From Candidatus Thermodiscus eudorianus (GTDB lineage: Archaea; Thermoproteota; Thermoprotei_A; Sulfolobales; Acidilobaceae): a DNA stretch of 64,000 bases. A program made the translations under genes and the position numbers. The stretch covers positions 186,001-250,000 of the forward strand of contig WAOW01000004.1 in the NCBI GenBank assembly GCA_015521085.1, read 5' to 3'. The first letter of the stretch is position 1; every line of letters starts with the position of its first letter. Below, in pieces: positions 51,859-59,030 of this stretch. The notes beneath the pieces are model-generated. The model saw only the letters and a program-made list of their open reading frames with translations. It did no database searches and was not told the origin of the DNA.

Positions 51859-52448
51859 GCCAGCGCTAGTACCAGTACCCCCTCTACCAGGCCTATTATT
51901 GAGCCCAGTGCTAGCCCGGCCAGTTCTATGAACTTGAGCTCTCTCCCGGCCAGCTTGTAGAACACCTCCTCTATATCCTCCGTTGACAGCCTACGCAACT
52001 CCCCCTCAACCACCTCCCGGAGATCAATCCGTGACATAGCCTCCTCGTAGAGCCTGAAGATCCTCGGGGTCACGGCATCCACGATTGCCTCGGCTATTAT
52101 GGATGCGAGCTTCCCGGTGAAGGGATTCCTCGGGGCGTGGCGTAGTAGGTTGTCTAGCACAATACCGGTTATGGCCTCCCTCAGCCTCTCCCTGAAGAGC
52201 CCCGAGAATCGCTTCTTCGCGTCTTCAGATAGGAGGTGGTTTGAGGCTATATCGGCTAGCCTGGAGGCGATCTCGTCTTTCCTAGCCGGTATGACTCCCT
52301 GTATGCATACCTTACCGTGTAGTAGGCATATGGGCTTCCTGGGCCTGAAGAGCATCTTGACGGCGACAACGTTAGTCACGTACCCTATCAGCCCGCCCAC
52401 CACGGCCATAGCAGCGACTACCGCGGGTCCATGAAGTGTACCAGTCAT
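51855..52448 (-). CDS. DUF445-family membrane protein
   Basis: A 197-residue protein with the DUF445 (YheB/YjiN-like) pattern. An N-terminal membrane helix with GGLIGYVTNVVAVKMLFRPR is followed by VCIQGVIPARKDEIASRLAD, a helical middle, and a final membrane helix (LALGSIIGLVEGVLVLALA). The function of the family is unknown. It is shorter than bacterial members (about 370-400), as is usual for archaeal ones. It stands alone and is convergent with the propeller gene. Confidence 0.82.
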   Translation of the reverse strand: MTGTLHGPAVVAAMAVVGGLIGYVTNVVAVKMLFRPRKPICLLHGKVCIQGVIPARKDEIASRLADIASNHLLSEDAKKRFSGLFRERLREAITGIVLDNLLRHAPRNPFTGKLASIIAEAIVDAVTPRIFRLYEEAMSRIDLREVVEGELRRLSTEDIEEVFYKLAGRELKFIELAGLALGSIIGLVEGVLVLALA

Positions 52449-52486
52449 TCGTCCCCTGGCCCCTCCCGGTGCTATAGCCCTTGTTT

Positions 52487-52852
52487 TTAACCGGATATGC
52501 CTCTACAGCCGCCAAGCCTCTCCACGAGAAGCATCCTGTCCCTCGTCAACGGCCAGTTAACATCGAGGACCACCGAGTATTCTAGGGCCCTGGCCCAGTG
52601 CTTGACTCCACTAGGCACTATAGTATAGTCGCCTGCCCTCAACACCTTCTCCCCCTGTCCCTCCACGCCGAATACGAGGCTCCCCTTCAACACGATACTC
52701 GCCTGGCTCGACTCGTGGGAGTGCTCTGGCACCTGGGCTCCGGGTTCAAGGAGCGTCTCGACAACCAGTATCTCGCTACTGCACTGGACTAGCTTCATGT
52801 AGACGCCTTCGAGGACCCTCCTATACATCTCCACCCAGCCTCCATAGGCCAT
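52487..52852 (-). CDS. Small cupin protein
   Basis: A 121-residue single cupin barrel. Motif 1 is PEHSHESSQASIVLKGSLVF (two His and a Gln in metal-ligand positions), motif 2 is LRAGDYTIVPSGVKHWA (with the last His). Metal binding is likely. Many small cupins act as isomerases, dioxygenases or sugar-binding sensors; nothing here decides. It has ATG 52852 as start and a 38-base gap to DUF445. Confidence 0.85.
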   Translation of the reverse strand: MAYGGWVEMYRRVLEGVYMKLVQCSSEILVVETLLEPGAQVPEHSHESSQASIVLKGSLVFGVEGQGEKVLRAGDYTIVPSGVKHWARALEYSVVLDVNWPLTRDRMLLVERLGGCRGISG

Positions 52853-52913
52853 GCTAGGTCGAAGGACCCTTCCCCTGGTTTTTGAGTGTTTTATGCTTTG
52901 AGGCCTGGGAGCC

Positions 52914-53486
52914 CTAGAACCTGACGTAGTCCTTGCCCAGGACCCCGCAGACAGGGCACTTAGGCGGCGGCTCCTTGCCCACGTATGTGTGGCCGCATAC
53001 CGGGCAGACCCATATGTAGCCGTCTAGGGGCCAGTCCTTGCCCTGGTCCACGTACTTCTTGGCCTCCCTGAATAGCTGGGCGTGTATCTTCTCGGCCTCA
53101 AGGGCGTACCTGAAGCTTATCTCGGCGGCCTTGTTGCCCTGGGCCCTGGCTATCTCTATGTAGACGGGGTACATCTCCTCTACCTCGAACTCCTCCCCCA
53201 TTATGGCTAGCTCCAGGTTCTTCGAAGTGTTGCCGGGGCCGAATGGGGCGCCCGCCACGACCTTCGCGTCCTCCTTCAGGGCGCCCAGCCTCTTGTAGTG
53301 GTTCCTAGCGTGGACTTGTTCGGCGAAGGCGACTGCCTTGAAGAGCCTGGCTACGTTGGGGAAGCCCTCCCTCTCAGCTATCTCGGCGAATATGAGGTAT
53401 CTCATGTGGGCCATGGATTCCCCGCCGAAGGAGGACATTAACGCGTCCTTGGTCATGGGTCTAGGCTCGGACAACCAGGAATACAC
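52914..53486 (-). CDS. Rubrerythrin
   Basis: A 190-residue peroxide-reducing protein of anaerobes. The N-terminal four-helix di-iron domain has the Glu/His ligand motifs SFGGESMAHMRYLIFAEIAE, AEQVHARNHYK, EEFEVEEMYPVY and EAEKIHAQLF. The C-terminal rubredoxin domain has two CPxCG knuckles (CPVCGHTYVG and CPVCGVLG). It suggests an anaerobic or microaerophilic host. A likely TATA box (TATTAATA, about 53521-53530) places the mRNA start close to GTG 53486; ATG 53456 is the alternative start. Confidence 0.93.
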   Translation of the reverse strand: MYSWLSEPRPMTKDALMSSFGGESMAHMRYLIFAEIAEREGFPNVARLFKAVAFAEQVHARNHYKRLGALKEDAKVVAGAPFGPGNTSKNLELAIMGEEFEVEEMYPVYIEIARAQGNKAAEISFRYALEAEKIHAQLFREAKKYVDQGKDWPLDGYIWVCPVCGHTYVGKEPPPKCPVCGVLGKDYVRF

Positions 53487-53572
53487 CCCGCACTGGTCCA
53501 GCCTATAGGTCGCGGTCTTGGATATTAATAGGTAAGTATATTCCCCGTACAGGCCCCGGGACGTGGTCTGGC

Positions 53573-55123
53573 GTGGACGAGCTAAACCACAGGGTCAGGC
53601 AGGCTTACGGCAGGAAGCTTGGAGTGGCAACAGAGGAGCCCCTCGCGTCGGCGGCCGCCGCCAGGGTGCTCTTCCTAGGCGGGAACGCGGTCGACGCCTC
53701 GGTAGCGGCTAGCCTAGTCCTAGGCGTCGTGGCGCCCCACCTGGGAGGGCTTGGAGGCGACTACTTCGCCCTGATCAGGGCCCCCGACGGCAGGGTAGAC
53801 TATGTGAACGGGTCTGGACACGCGCCCCGCAGGCTGAAGAGGGAGCTGTTCCTCGATAGGGGGTTGAGGAGCGTGCCGCCGCGAGGCCCGCTCTCGCCCA
53901 CGGTGCCAGGCATGATAGACGCGTTGTACAGGATGTGGAGGAGGCATGGGAGCATGGAGTGGAGGGACCTGGTGGAGCCCGCTATAAGGCTAGCCAGGGA
54001 AGGCTTCCCGGCCCCTCCATCACTAGCCAAAGCCCTCAAAGCCCACGCGGTCGAGCTAGCCAAGGACCCGGGCTCCCGTAGAACCTACCTAGAAGACACG
54101 CCCATAGAGCCCGGCACCATGGTCAAGTTCGAGGGGCTCGCACGCCTGCTAGAGGAGATAGCAGGGGATCCGAGGAGCTTCTATGAGGGAAGCCCAGCGG
54201 AGAGGATAGAGGAGTACCTGGCCGAGAGGGGCGGGGTGCTGGCACTAGACGATATGAGGGTCTACGAGGCCGTCTTCGAAGACCCGGTGAGCGCCTCGTA
54301 CCGCGGCTGGACCGTGTGGGAGATGCCCCCCAACACGCAGGGCATAACGACGCTCCACATGTTGAAGGTGCTGGAGCAGTGGCGCCTGCCGAGGGACCCC
54401 CGGTCTAGGCTCTACTACATACTCTCGGCTGCCGGGGTGGTTTACGAGGCCAGGGATAGGGAGCTGGGTGATCCACGCTACATGAAGATGAGCGTCGAAG
54501 AGCTATTGTCGGAGGACTACATAGGCATGATGAGGAGCATAGCCGCCAGAGGCCCCCTGGAGTGTGCGAGGCTGGCCGGAGCCTCTGGCGGGGACGGGGA
54601 CACGACCCACTACACAGTCATGGATGAGGACGGGATGATAGTCTCCGGCATACAGAGCCTCTTCCAGCCCTTCGGATCCATGGTAACCGAGCCCATATAC
54701 CAGGTGACGCTCCACGGGAGGGCCAGCGGGTTCACGCTCCAGCCGGGCCTGCCCAACACGCTGGAGCCCGGCAAGAAGCCCCTCCACACCCTCTCGGCAG
54801 TGATAGCCGTGGCTGGAGACAAAGTGTTGTCCCTAGGAGTCTCGGGAGGCCACTTCCGGCCCCAGCAACACGCGTTCCTAGTTACTAGCGTGGTCGACCA
54901 CGGGTATAGTATAGGAGAGGCTATAGCACTCCCCAGGCTACTCTGGACCCCCTGGACCTGTAGGCTCACCGTGGACCCCGGGGTCGGGGCCTGGGGGGTC
55001 CCTCCTGGCTATGAGGTCGTGGCTGGGAGGACTGGCGTGGCCAACGGGCTCTACTCTTGGCCTGGGGGTCTTGCTGTGGCCACCGACTATAGGGGCGACG
55101 GGTATCCCGTGGCCTCGGGGTAG
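53573..55123 (+). CDS. ggt: Gamma-glutamyltransferase
   Basis: A 516-residue Ntn hydrolase made as one precursor that cuts itself before the nucleophile Thr. That Thr is in GDTTHYTVMDEDGMIVS, near residue 344. Other family stretches are GGNAVDASVAASLVLGVVAP, GLGGDYFALI and GVSGGHFRPQQHAFLV. There is no signal peptide, so the enzyme is cytoplasmic, as in many archaea, and may act on gamma-glutamyl amides other than glutathione. An Ntn acylase relative is the alternative. GTG 53573 is the start. Confidence 0.9.
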   Translation: MDELNHRVRQAYGRKLGVATEEPLASAAAARVLFLGGNAVDASVAASLVLGVVAPHLGGLGGDYFALIRAPDGRVDYVNGSGHAPRRLKRELFLDRGLRSVPPRGPLSPTVPGMIDALYRMWRRHGSMEWRDLVEPAIRLAREGFPAPPSLAKALKAHAVELAKDPGSRRTYLEDTPIEPGTMVKFEGLARLLEEIAGDPRSFYEGSPAERIEEYLAERGGVLALDDMRVYEAVFEDPVSASYRGWTVWEMPPNTQGITTLHMLKVLEQWRLPRDPRSRLYYILSAAGVVYEARDRELGDPRYMKMSVEELLSEDYIGMMRSIAARGPLECARLAGASGGDGDTTHYTVMDEDGMIVSGIQSLFQPFGSMVTEPIYQVTLHGRASGFTLQPGLPNTLEPGKKPLHTLSAVIAVAGDKVLSLGVSGGHFRPQQHAFLVTSVVDHGYSIGEAIALPRLLWTPWTCRLTVDPGVGAWGVPPGYEVVAGRTGVANGLYSWPGGLAVATDYRGDGYPVASG

Positions 55124-55179
55124 ACGGTATATATTAGTGTATAACTATTACTTTAGATATATATCTAGCCTGGTGTGAC

Positions 55180-55476
55180 GTGTTGAGTGTCGCGATCGTG
55201 AACAGGATAAGAGCCCGGGACAAGGCAACCTTCGACTCCATAATAGAGAGGTTCATGAACAGGAGCAGGCTTGTAGACGGGATGAAGGGGTTCCAGGGCA
55301 TAGAACTACTCGTGGACAGGGAGGGCCTAGAGGTCCTAGTCGTGACTAAGTGGGACTCCATGGAGAGCCTCAAGGCCTGGCTTGACAGCCAAGAGTTCAA
55401 AGCGGCCCACAAGAGGGAGGGGCCGAGGCTAGACGCCGAGAGCGAGGGGAGGATATACGAGGTAATCCCCCTCTAG
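55180..55476 (+). CDS. ABM-fold monooxygenase-like protein
   Basis: A 98-residue dimeric ferredoxin-like (antibiotic biosynthesis monooxygenase) protein. It shows the family order: strand VAIVNRIRARD, helix with FMNRSRLVDGMKGFQGIEL, strand LEVLVVTKWDSMESLKAWLD, and EFKAAHKREGP. Members include heme-degrading IsdG-like and quinol monooxygenases. No heme ligand can be named with certainty. An AT-rich stretch upstream (TTAGATATATATCT, 55152-55165) could be its TATA box. Start is GTG 55180 or TTG 55183. Its stop shares CTAG with the convergent hypothetical gene. Confidence 0.78.
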   Translation: MLSVAIVNRIRARDKATFDSIIERFMNRSRLVDGMKGFQGIELLVDREGLEVLVVTKWDSMESLKAWLDSQEFKAAHKREGPRLDAESEGRIYEVIPL

Positions 55477-55940
55477 CCCTCAGCCTCCTCGGGCCTAAAC
55501 TCCGGTATCTCCCCTCCCTTCCCCAAGGCCTCCAACGCATCCATTATCCAGCCAGCTATAGAGGCTCCGAGGGCATAGGTCGAGCCTACGTAGGTGTAGA
55601 CGGTAGCCGGGTCCCCCGGCGGGAAGTATATGAGTAGCAGGTCCTTGTCCAGGCCAACGCTAACCCTATACCTAGAGGGCAGCTCCAGGAGCTTGAGCCA
55701 GAACCTCTCCCTAGCGCTACAATCCAATCCTTTAAGCCTCTCGACAAGCCCCCGCACGCCGGCGTAGGCCTCGGGCCTCCCATCCTCCGAGCACTCCACC
55801 GTGTAGGCGAAGGCGGCGCCCTCCTTGTCAATAGCGAAGAAACTGGTCAGCGTCTCATCCTCAACCATGACCGGGAAGCCGGCCGCCTCAAGAGTCCTCT
55901 TCGCCTCCTCCAAACCCCTCCTACACTCGTCGCTAGACAA
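55473..55940 (-). CDS. Hypothetical protein downstream of an ECF transporter operon
   Basis: A 155-residue soluble protein I do not recognise. It has an N-terminal helix (ECRRGLEEAKRTLEAAG), then strands and helices (VMVEDETLTSFFAIDKEG, RYRVSVGLDKDLLLIYFPPG, YTYVGSTYALGASIAGWIMD) that could form a small alpha/beta sandwich. It lies 47 bases after the EcfT gene on the same strand, so it may be the last gene of that operon. No catalytic motif can be seen. Confidence 0.6.
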   Translation of the reverse strand: MSSDECRRGLEEAKRTLEAAGFPVMVEDETLTSFFAIDKEGAAFAYTVECSEDGRPEAYAGVRGLVERLKGLDCSARERFWLKLLELPSRYRVSVGLDKDLLLIYFPPGDPATVYTYVGSTYALGASIAGWIMDALEALGKGGEIPEFRPEEAEG

Positions 55941-55987
55941 TACACACGCACCACACGGGAATGAGGGGCTGGCCAGCGTAAAATACT

Positions 55988-56707
55988 CTAGGCAAGCAGC
56001 CTCCAGGCGATGACTACTGCTAGGGCCAGGAGGCCAGCCCCAGCCAGTAGCATGCCGAGCACGGGATCGCCCGGGTCATCCAACGGCGACCTAGGCTTCC
56101 CGGGCTCGACGCCCCGAGTGTATAGTGAGACCTCGATCATCCTAGCCCTATACAGCTCCTCAAGGACCGCGCCGACTAGAGGGTCCCTCACGCCCTTGCC
56201 CAGGAGTCTCTGGGACACGTAGGCCCTAGCAAGGTCTATAGTGGCGAGGGGGGCCAGCCTATAGGCCAGTATAAGGGTATCATGGAGGAGCGGGAACCTC
56301 CTGGAGACGAGGCCCGCCAGCCTGGTGGGCGGTGTCGTGGAGAAGGTCAATAGGCCGGCCGAGGCGAGCGCGTAGACCCTCAGGGTGAGCACGATACTCC
56401 TCTCAAGCCACTCCAAGGTCAAGGGCCTATAAGGGCTCAAGACTAGGGCCGCCGCGCCGATCAACAACGCTGGCACAGCGCTGGATATGAAGGCGTACCT
56501 AGCCTTAACCCTGCCAGCCAGGGCGTGGAGCAGTAATGGATACGAGAGGCTGGCCAGGTGCATGGGCAGCCCCTGGGCTACTAGGACCGAGGCCCAGGAG
56601 AAGGCGAGCCCCACAAGCTTGAGCCCAGCGTGCGCCCTATACACGAGGCCCCTCCCAGCCTCGTAGTTCAAGGCGGCCTCAATCCTCTGGAGGAGCCATG
56701 GTATCAA
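55988..56707 (-). CDS. ECF transporter T component
   Basis: A 239-residue membrane protein of the CbiQ/EcfT family, which links the ATPases to the vitamin-binding S component. Helices cover most of the chain, and the cytoplasmic coupling helices include RAYVSQRLLGKGVRDPLVGA and ARMIEVSLYTRGVEPGKPR, where the ARG-type motif sits (TRG here). It overlaps the ATPase gene by 4 bases. The protein is typical in length. Confidence 0.85.
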   Translation of the reverse strand: MIPWLLQRIEAALNYEAGRGLVYRAHAGLKLVGLAFSWASVLVAQGLPMHLASLSYPLLLHALAGRVKARYAFISSAVPALLIGAAALVLSPYRPLTLEWLERSIVLTLRVYALASAGLLTFSTTPPTRLAGLVSRRFPLLHDTLILAYRLAPLATIDLARAYVSQRLLGKGVRDPLVGAVLEELYRARMIEVSLYTRGVEPGKPRSPLDDPGDPVLGMLLAGAGLLALAVVIAWRLLA

Positions 56708-57987
56708 GCATAGACCACCCCGCCCGACACCCTGAATACCCTATCGGCGAGCCCCGCTAGCCCTCGGTCATGGGTCGCGTAGACCACTGTGTAGCCCTTC
56801 TCGGCCAAGTCCATTAGAGCCTCGGCCAGCCTAGCCCTATTCCATGGATCCAACCCCTCAGTCGGCTCATCAAGCAATAACAGCCTCCTGCCCGACGCCG
56901 CTACCAGGGCTAGACTGGCCAGCTTCAACTCGCCCCCACTCATACGTAGCAGGGGCTTATCGACCAGGCCTGAAGCCCAGTCCGGGACCCACTCGGTGTT
57001 TAGGGCTTTCAGCTCGTCCCGCAGGGTCCCCCGGGAGAATACTAGGAGGGGGTCTGGGGGTAGGAGGGCCGGCTTCTCCGCCACCCTAACCGTTCCCCGG
57101 CTGGGCTTCAGGATCCCGGCTATGGTGTAGAGGAGCGTCGTCTTACCAGAGCCGTTGGGGCCTACCAGGCTTACCATCTCGCCCCTGTGGATCCTCAGGC
57201 TCGCATCCCTTAGAGCTGGCTCCTCGGCTCCGGGGTATGAGGCCGAGACACTCTCCAGCGTGATTACCGGTTCTCCCCGTGTAACGCCTTGGGGGACCCT
57301 CTTCCTCTCCGGGAGCGGGGGTCCCTCGATGCACCCCTCCCTCAGCTCCACCTTGATAGTGTAGCACTTGTCGGCTATCCTGTGGATCCGGGGGTTGTGG
57401 CTCGCTATCACTATGCCCATGCCCTCTTCCCTTAGCCTGGTTATGGATTCCAGGAAGGAGTCCACGCCCTTCTCGTCTAGGTGGCTGGTCGGCTCGTCTA
57501 GGAGCAGGTACCTGGGCTTCACGCTCGTTACTCCGGCTAGCGCCGTCCTCATGAGCTCCCCGCTCGATAGCCTGTGGACGGGCCTCTCCCGGAGGTGTAG
57601 TATCCCGTGCGTCTCCAGGGCCTCTAACGCCCTTTCCCTGACCTCTCCCGGGGGGAGCCCCCATAGGCTGGGGGTTAGGGCGGCCTCGGAGTAGACTGTG
57701 GGGCCGACGACCTGGGCTGTGGGGTCTTGTTGTGTTGCTTGGAGGATCCTCTTCAGACCGTGGGGGTCCCTCAGGGGGTCTACAGAGTCTACCCTTACCC
57801 GGCCCTCTACCCTGGCCTTTATGTAGTGGGGTATCACGCCCGAGATGACCCTGAGGAGTGTGGATTTACCCCCGCCGTTGGGGCCCGATAGCACTGTTAT
57901 CTCTCCGGGCCCCGCCTCCAGGGAGACGTTTCGGAGGGCTACTACGCCGCCCTCGTACTCTACGGTGAGGTCATCCACCTTTATCAT
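56704..57987 (-). CDS. ECF transporter ATPase, two fused ABC domains
   Basis: A 427-residue fusion of two energy-coupling ATPases, so that EcfA and EcfA' are one chain. Domain 1: Walker A GPNGGGKST, signature LSSGELMRTAL, Walker B YLLLDEPTSHLD. Domain 2 (from about residue 240): Walker A GPNGSGKTT, signature MSGGELKLASL, Walker B LLLLDEPTEGLD. The two halves have full motif sets, so both sites may work. It overlaps the S-component gene by 17 bases and the T gene by 4, so S-AA'-T are translated together. Confidence 0.92.
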   Translation of the reverse strand: MIKVDDLTVEYEGGVVALRNVSLEAGPGEITVLSGPNGGGKSTLLRVISGVIPHYIKARVEGRVRVDSVDPLRDPHGLKRILQATQQDPTAQVVGPTVYSEAALTPSLWGLPPGEVRERALEALETHGILHLRERPVHRLSSGELMRTALAGVTSVKPRYLLLDEPTSHLDEKGVDSFLESITRLREEGMGIVIASHNPRIHRIADKCYTIKVELREGCIEGPPLPERKRVPQGVTRGEPVITLESVSASYPGAEEPALRDASLRIHRGEMVSLVGPNGSGKTTLLYTIAGILKPSRGTVRVAEKPALLPPDPLLVFSRGTLRDELKALNTEWVPDWASGLVDKPLLRMSGGELKLASLALVAASGRRLLLLDEPTEGLDPWNRARLAEALMDLAEKGYTVVYATHDRGLAGLADRVFRVSGGVVYA

Positions 57988-58738
57988 AGCCTGCCCTCGC
58001 CACCGCCGAGACTATCGCTATCGCTATGCTAGACCCTACGAGCGCCTGCCCGAAGTTGACCGGTAGCTCTGCCGCCGCCGTTATGCCGAAGCCCAATACT
58101 ATGGCCTCGTATAGGAAGTACCCGGTGACCATCCAGGTCCCTCCTAGTAGCATTGCTATTATCGCCGAGGAGTAGGCGGGGTCCCTGGCCAGTACGATGT
58201 AGAGTATCAGTAGCCCTACCGCTAGCCCCGCGAGTGCCCAGGCCCAGAGGGGTATGGAGAACTCTATACTCCTCCCCCAGAACTCAAGCACCGTGTCCCC
58301 GCCGTAGATTGCCCCGTAGAGTACTGCCCCCGCCACTATTATCGCGCCGCCCACCAGCAGGGCCAGGGGCAGGGCCAGCCTCCTGAGCACCCTCTTGTCG
58401 AGCCTCGAAAGCCTATAGTATATCCAGCCGACCAGGAAGCCCTCGACGCCCTTGATCACCAGGGTCCCCGGGGCGTAATGGCTGTAGCCCAGGTAGAGGT
58501 CGGCCATGGCGCTCCCGACTCCGCCCGCGATACCGCCTATGACCGGCCCGCCCAGTATTGCTGCTGTATAGACCATGCTCTCGCCCAGGTTGAAGTAGCC
58601 CTCTGTCACCGGCGTTGAAACAGCTATCAATGTGGCGGCGAATACTAGGGCCGCGAACACCGCGGAGTACACGGCTATCCTTATCCATGACTCCTCGCTC
58701 CTCGCCTCTCTAGCCACGGCGCCGACACCCTTATCCAC
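57971..58738 (-). CDS. ECF transporter S component (substrate unknown)
   Basis: A 255-residue membrane protein that would bind a vitamin or similar small molecule and dock on the T component. It has the S-component order: a basic N-terminus, helix VYSAVFAALVFAATLIAVST, then FNLGESMVYTAAILGGPVIG and DLYLGYSHYAPGTLVIKGVE. It is longer than typical S components (about 180-200) because of an extra pair of helices with a charged loop (LRRLALPLALLVGGAIIVAG). Start GTG 58738. A likely TATA element for this leftward operon lies at 58786-58796 (CTTAAAACC on this strand). The vitamin cannot be told from the sequence. Confidence 0.82.
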   Translation of the reverse strand: MDKGVGAVAREARSEESWIRIAVYSAVFAALVFAATLIAVSTPVTEGYFNLGESMVYTAAILGGPVIGGIAGGVGSAMADLYLGYSHYAPGTLVIKGVEGFLVGWIYYRLSRLDKRVLRRLALPLALLVGGAIIVAGAVLYGAIYGGDTVLEFWGRSIEFSIPLWAWALAGLAVGLLILYIVLARDPAYSSAIIAMLLGGTWMVTGYFLYEAIVLGFGITAAAELPVNFGQALVGSSIAIAIVSAVARAGYDKGG

Positions 58739-59030
58739 GGCCCCCAGGAGGGTTGACTACCGTCAATGTTAAGGATCCCCGCTGTATAGGTTTTAAGAAT
58801 TGCTAAACGATTCGCAAAGACACGCAAGGCTTATACACACGCAGGTAATTACCTCCACATAGCCGGCTACCGGTTAGGAGCAGGGCTCCACGTGCAGGAG
58901 ACGGTATTACTATGAGGAGGCCTCCCTGGAGAGGGACCCTCTCGGGAGGTCTGCCTGGGTCCTACGGCGGTAGAGGGAACCGTGTAAGGGCTAACCGTTA
59001 TTTAGTGCCTCCAGCCCATCATGGTGGGAC
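58739..59030. other. Divergent intergenic region between the ECF operon and hyuA
   Basis: About 292 bases. The leftward promoter lies near 58786-58796. The middle is GC-rich and holds a strong hairpin (58919-58951). The end has TTATTTAG (58999-59006), a possible TATA box 25-32 bases before the hyuA start. No open frame or riboswitch that I can recognise. Confidence 0.5.
58919..58951. repeat. Long hairpin containing a GAGGGWCCCTC palindrome
   Basis: GGCCTCCC (58919-58926) can pair with GGGAGGTC (58944-58951) with one G-U pair. Between them, GAGGGACCCTC (58931-58941) is itself self-complementary. The site sits about 80 bases before hyuA and 180 bases before the ECF genes, so it is not a terminator for either; a regulatory or small RNA role is open. 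Confidence 0.55.

Noticed and set aside
58739-59030. Riboswitch upstream of the ECF operon
   Set aside because: No conserved thiamine, cobalamin or other known aptamer core was recognisable, and the strong hairpin is far from the ECF start.
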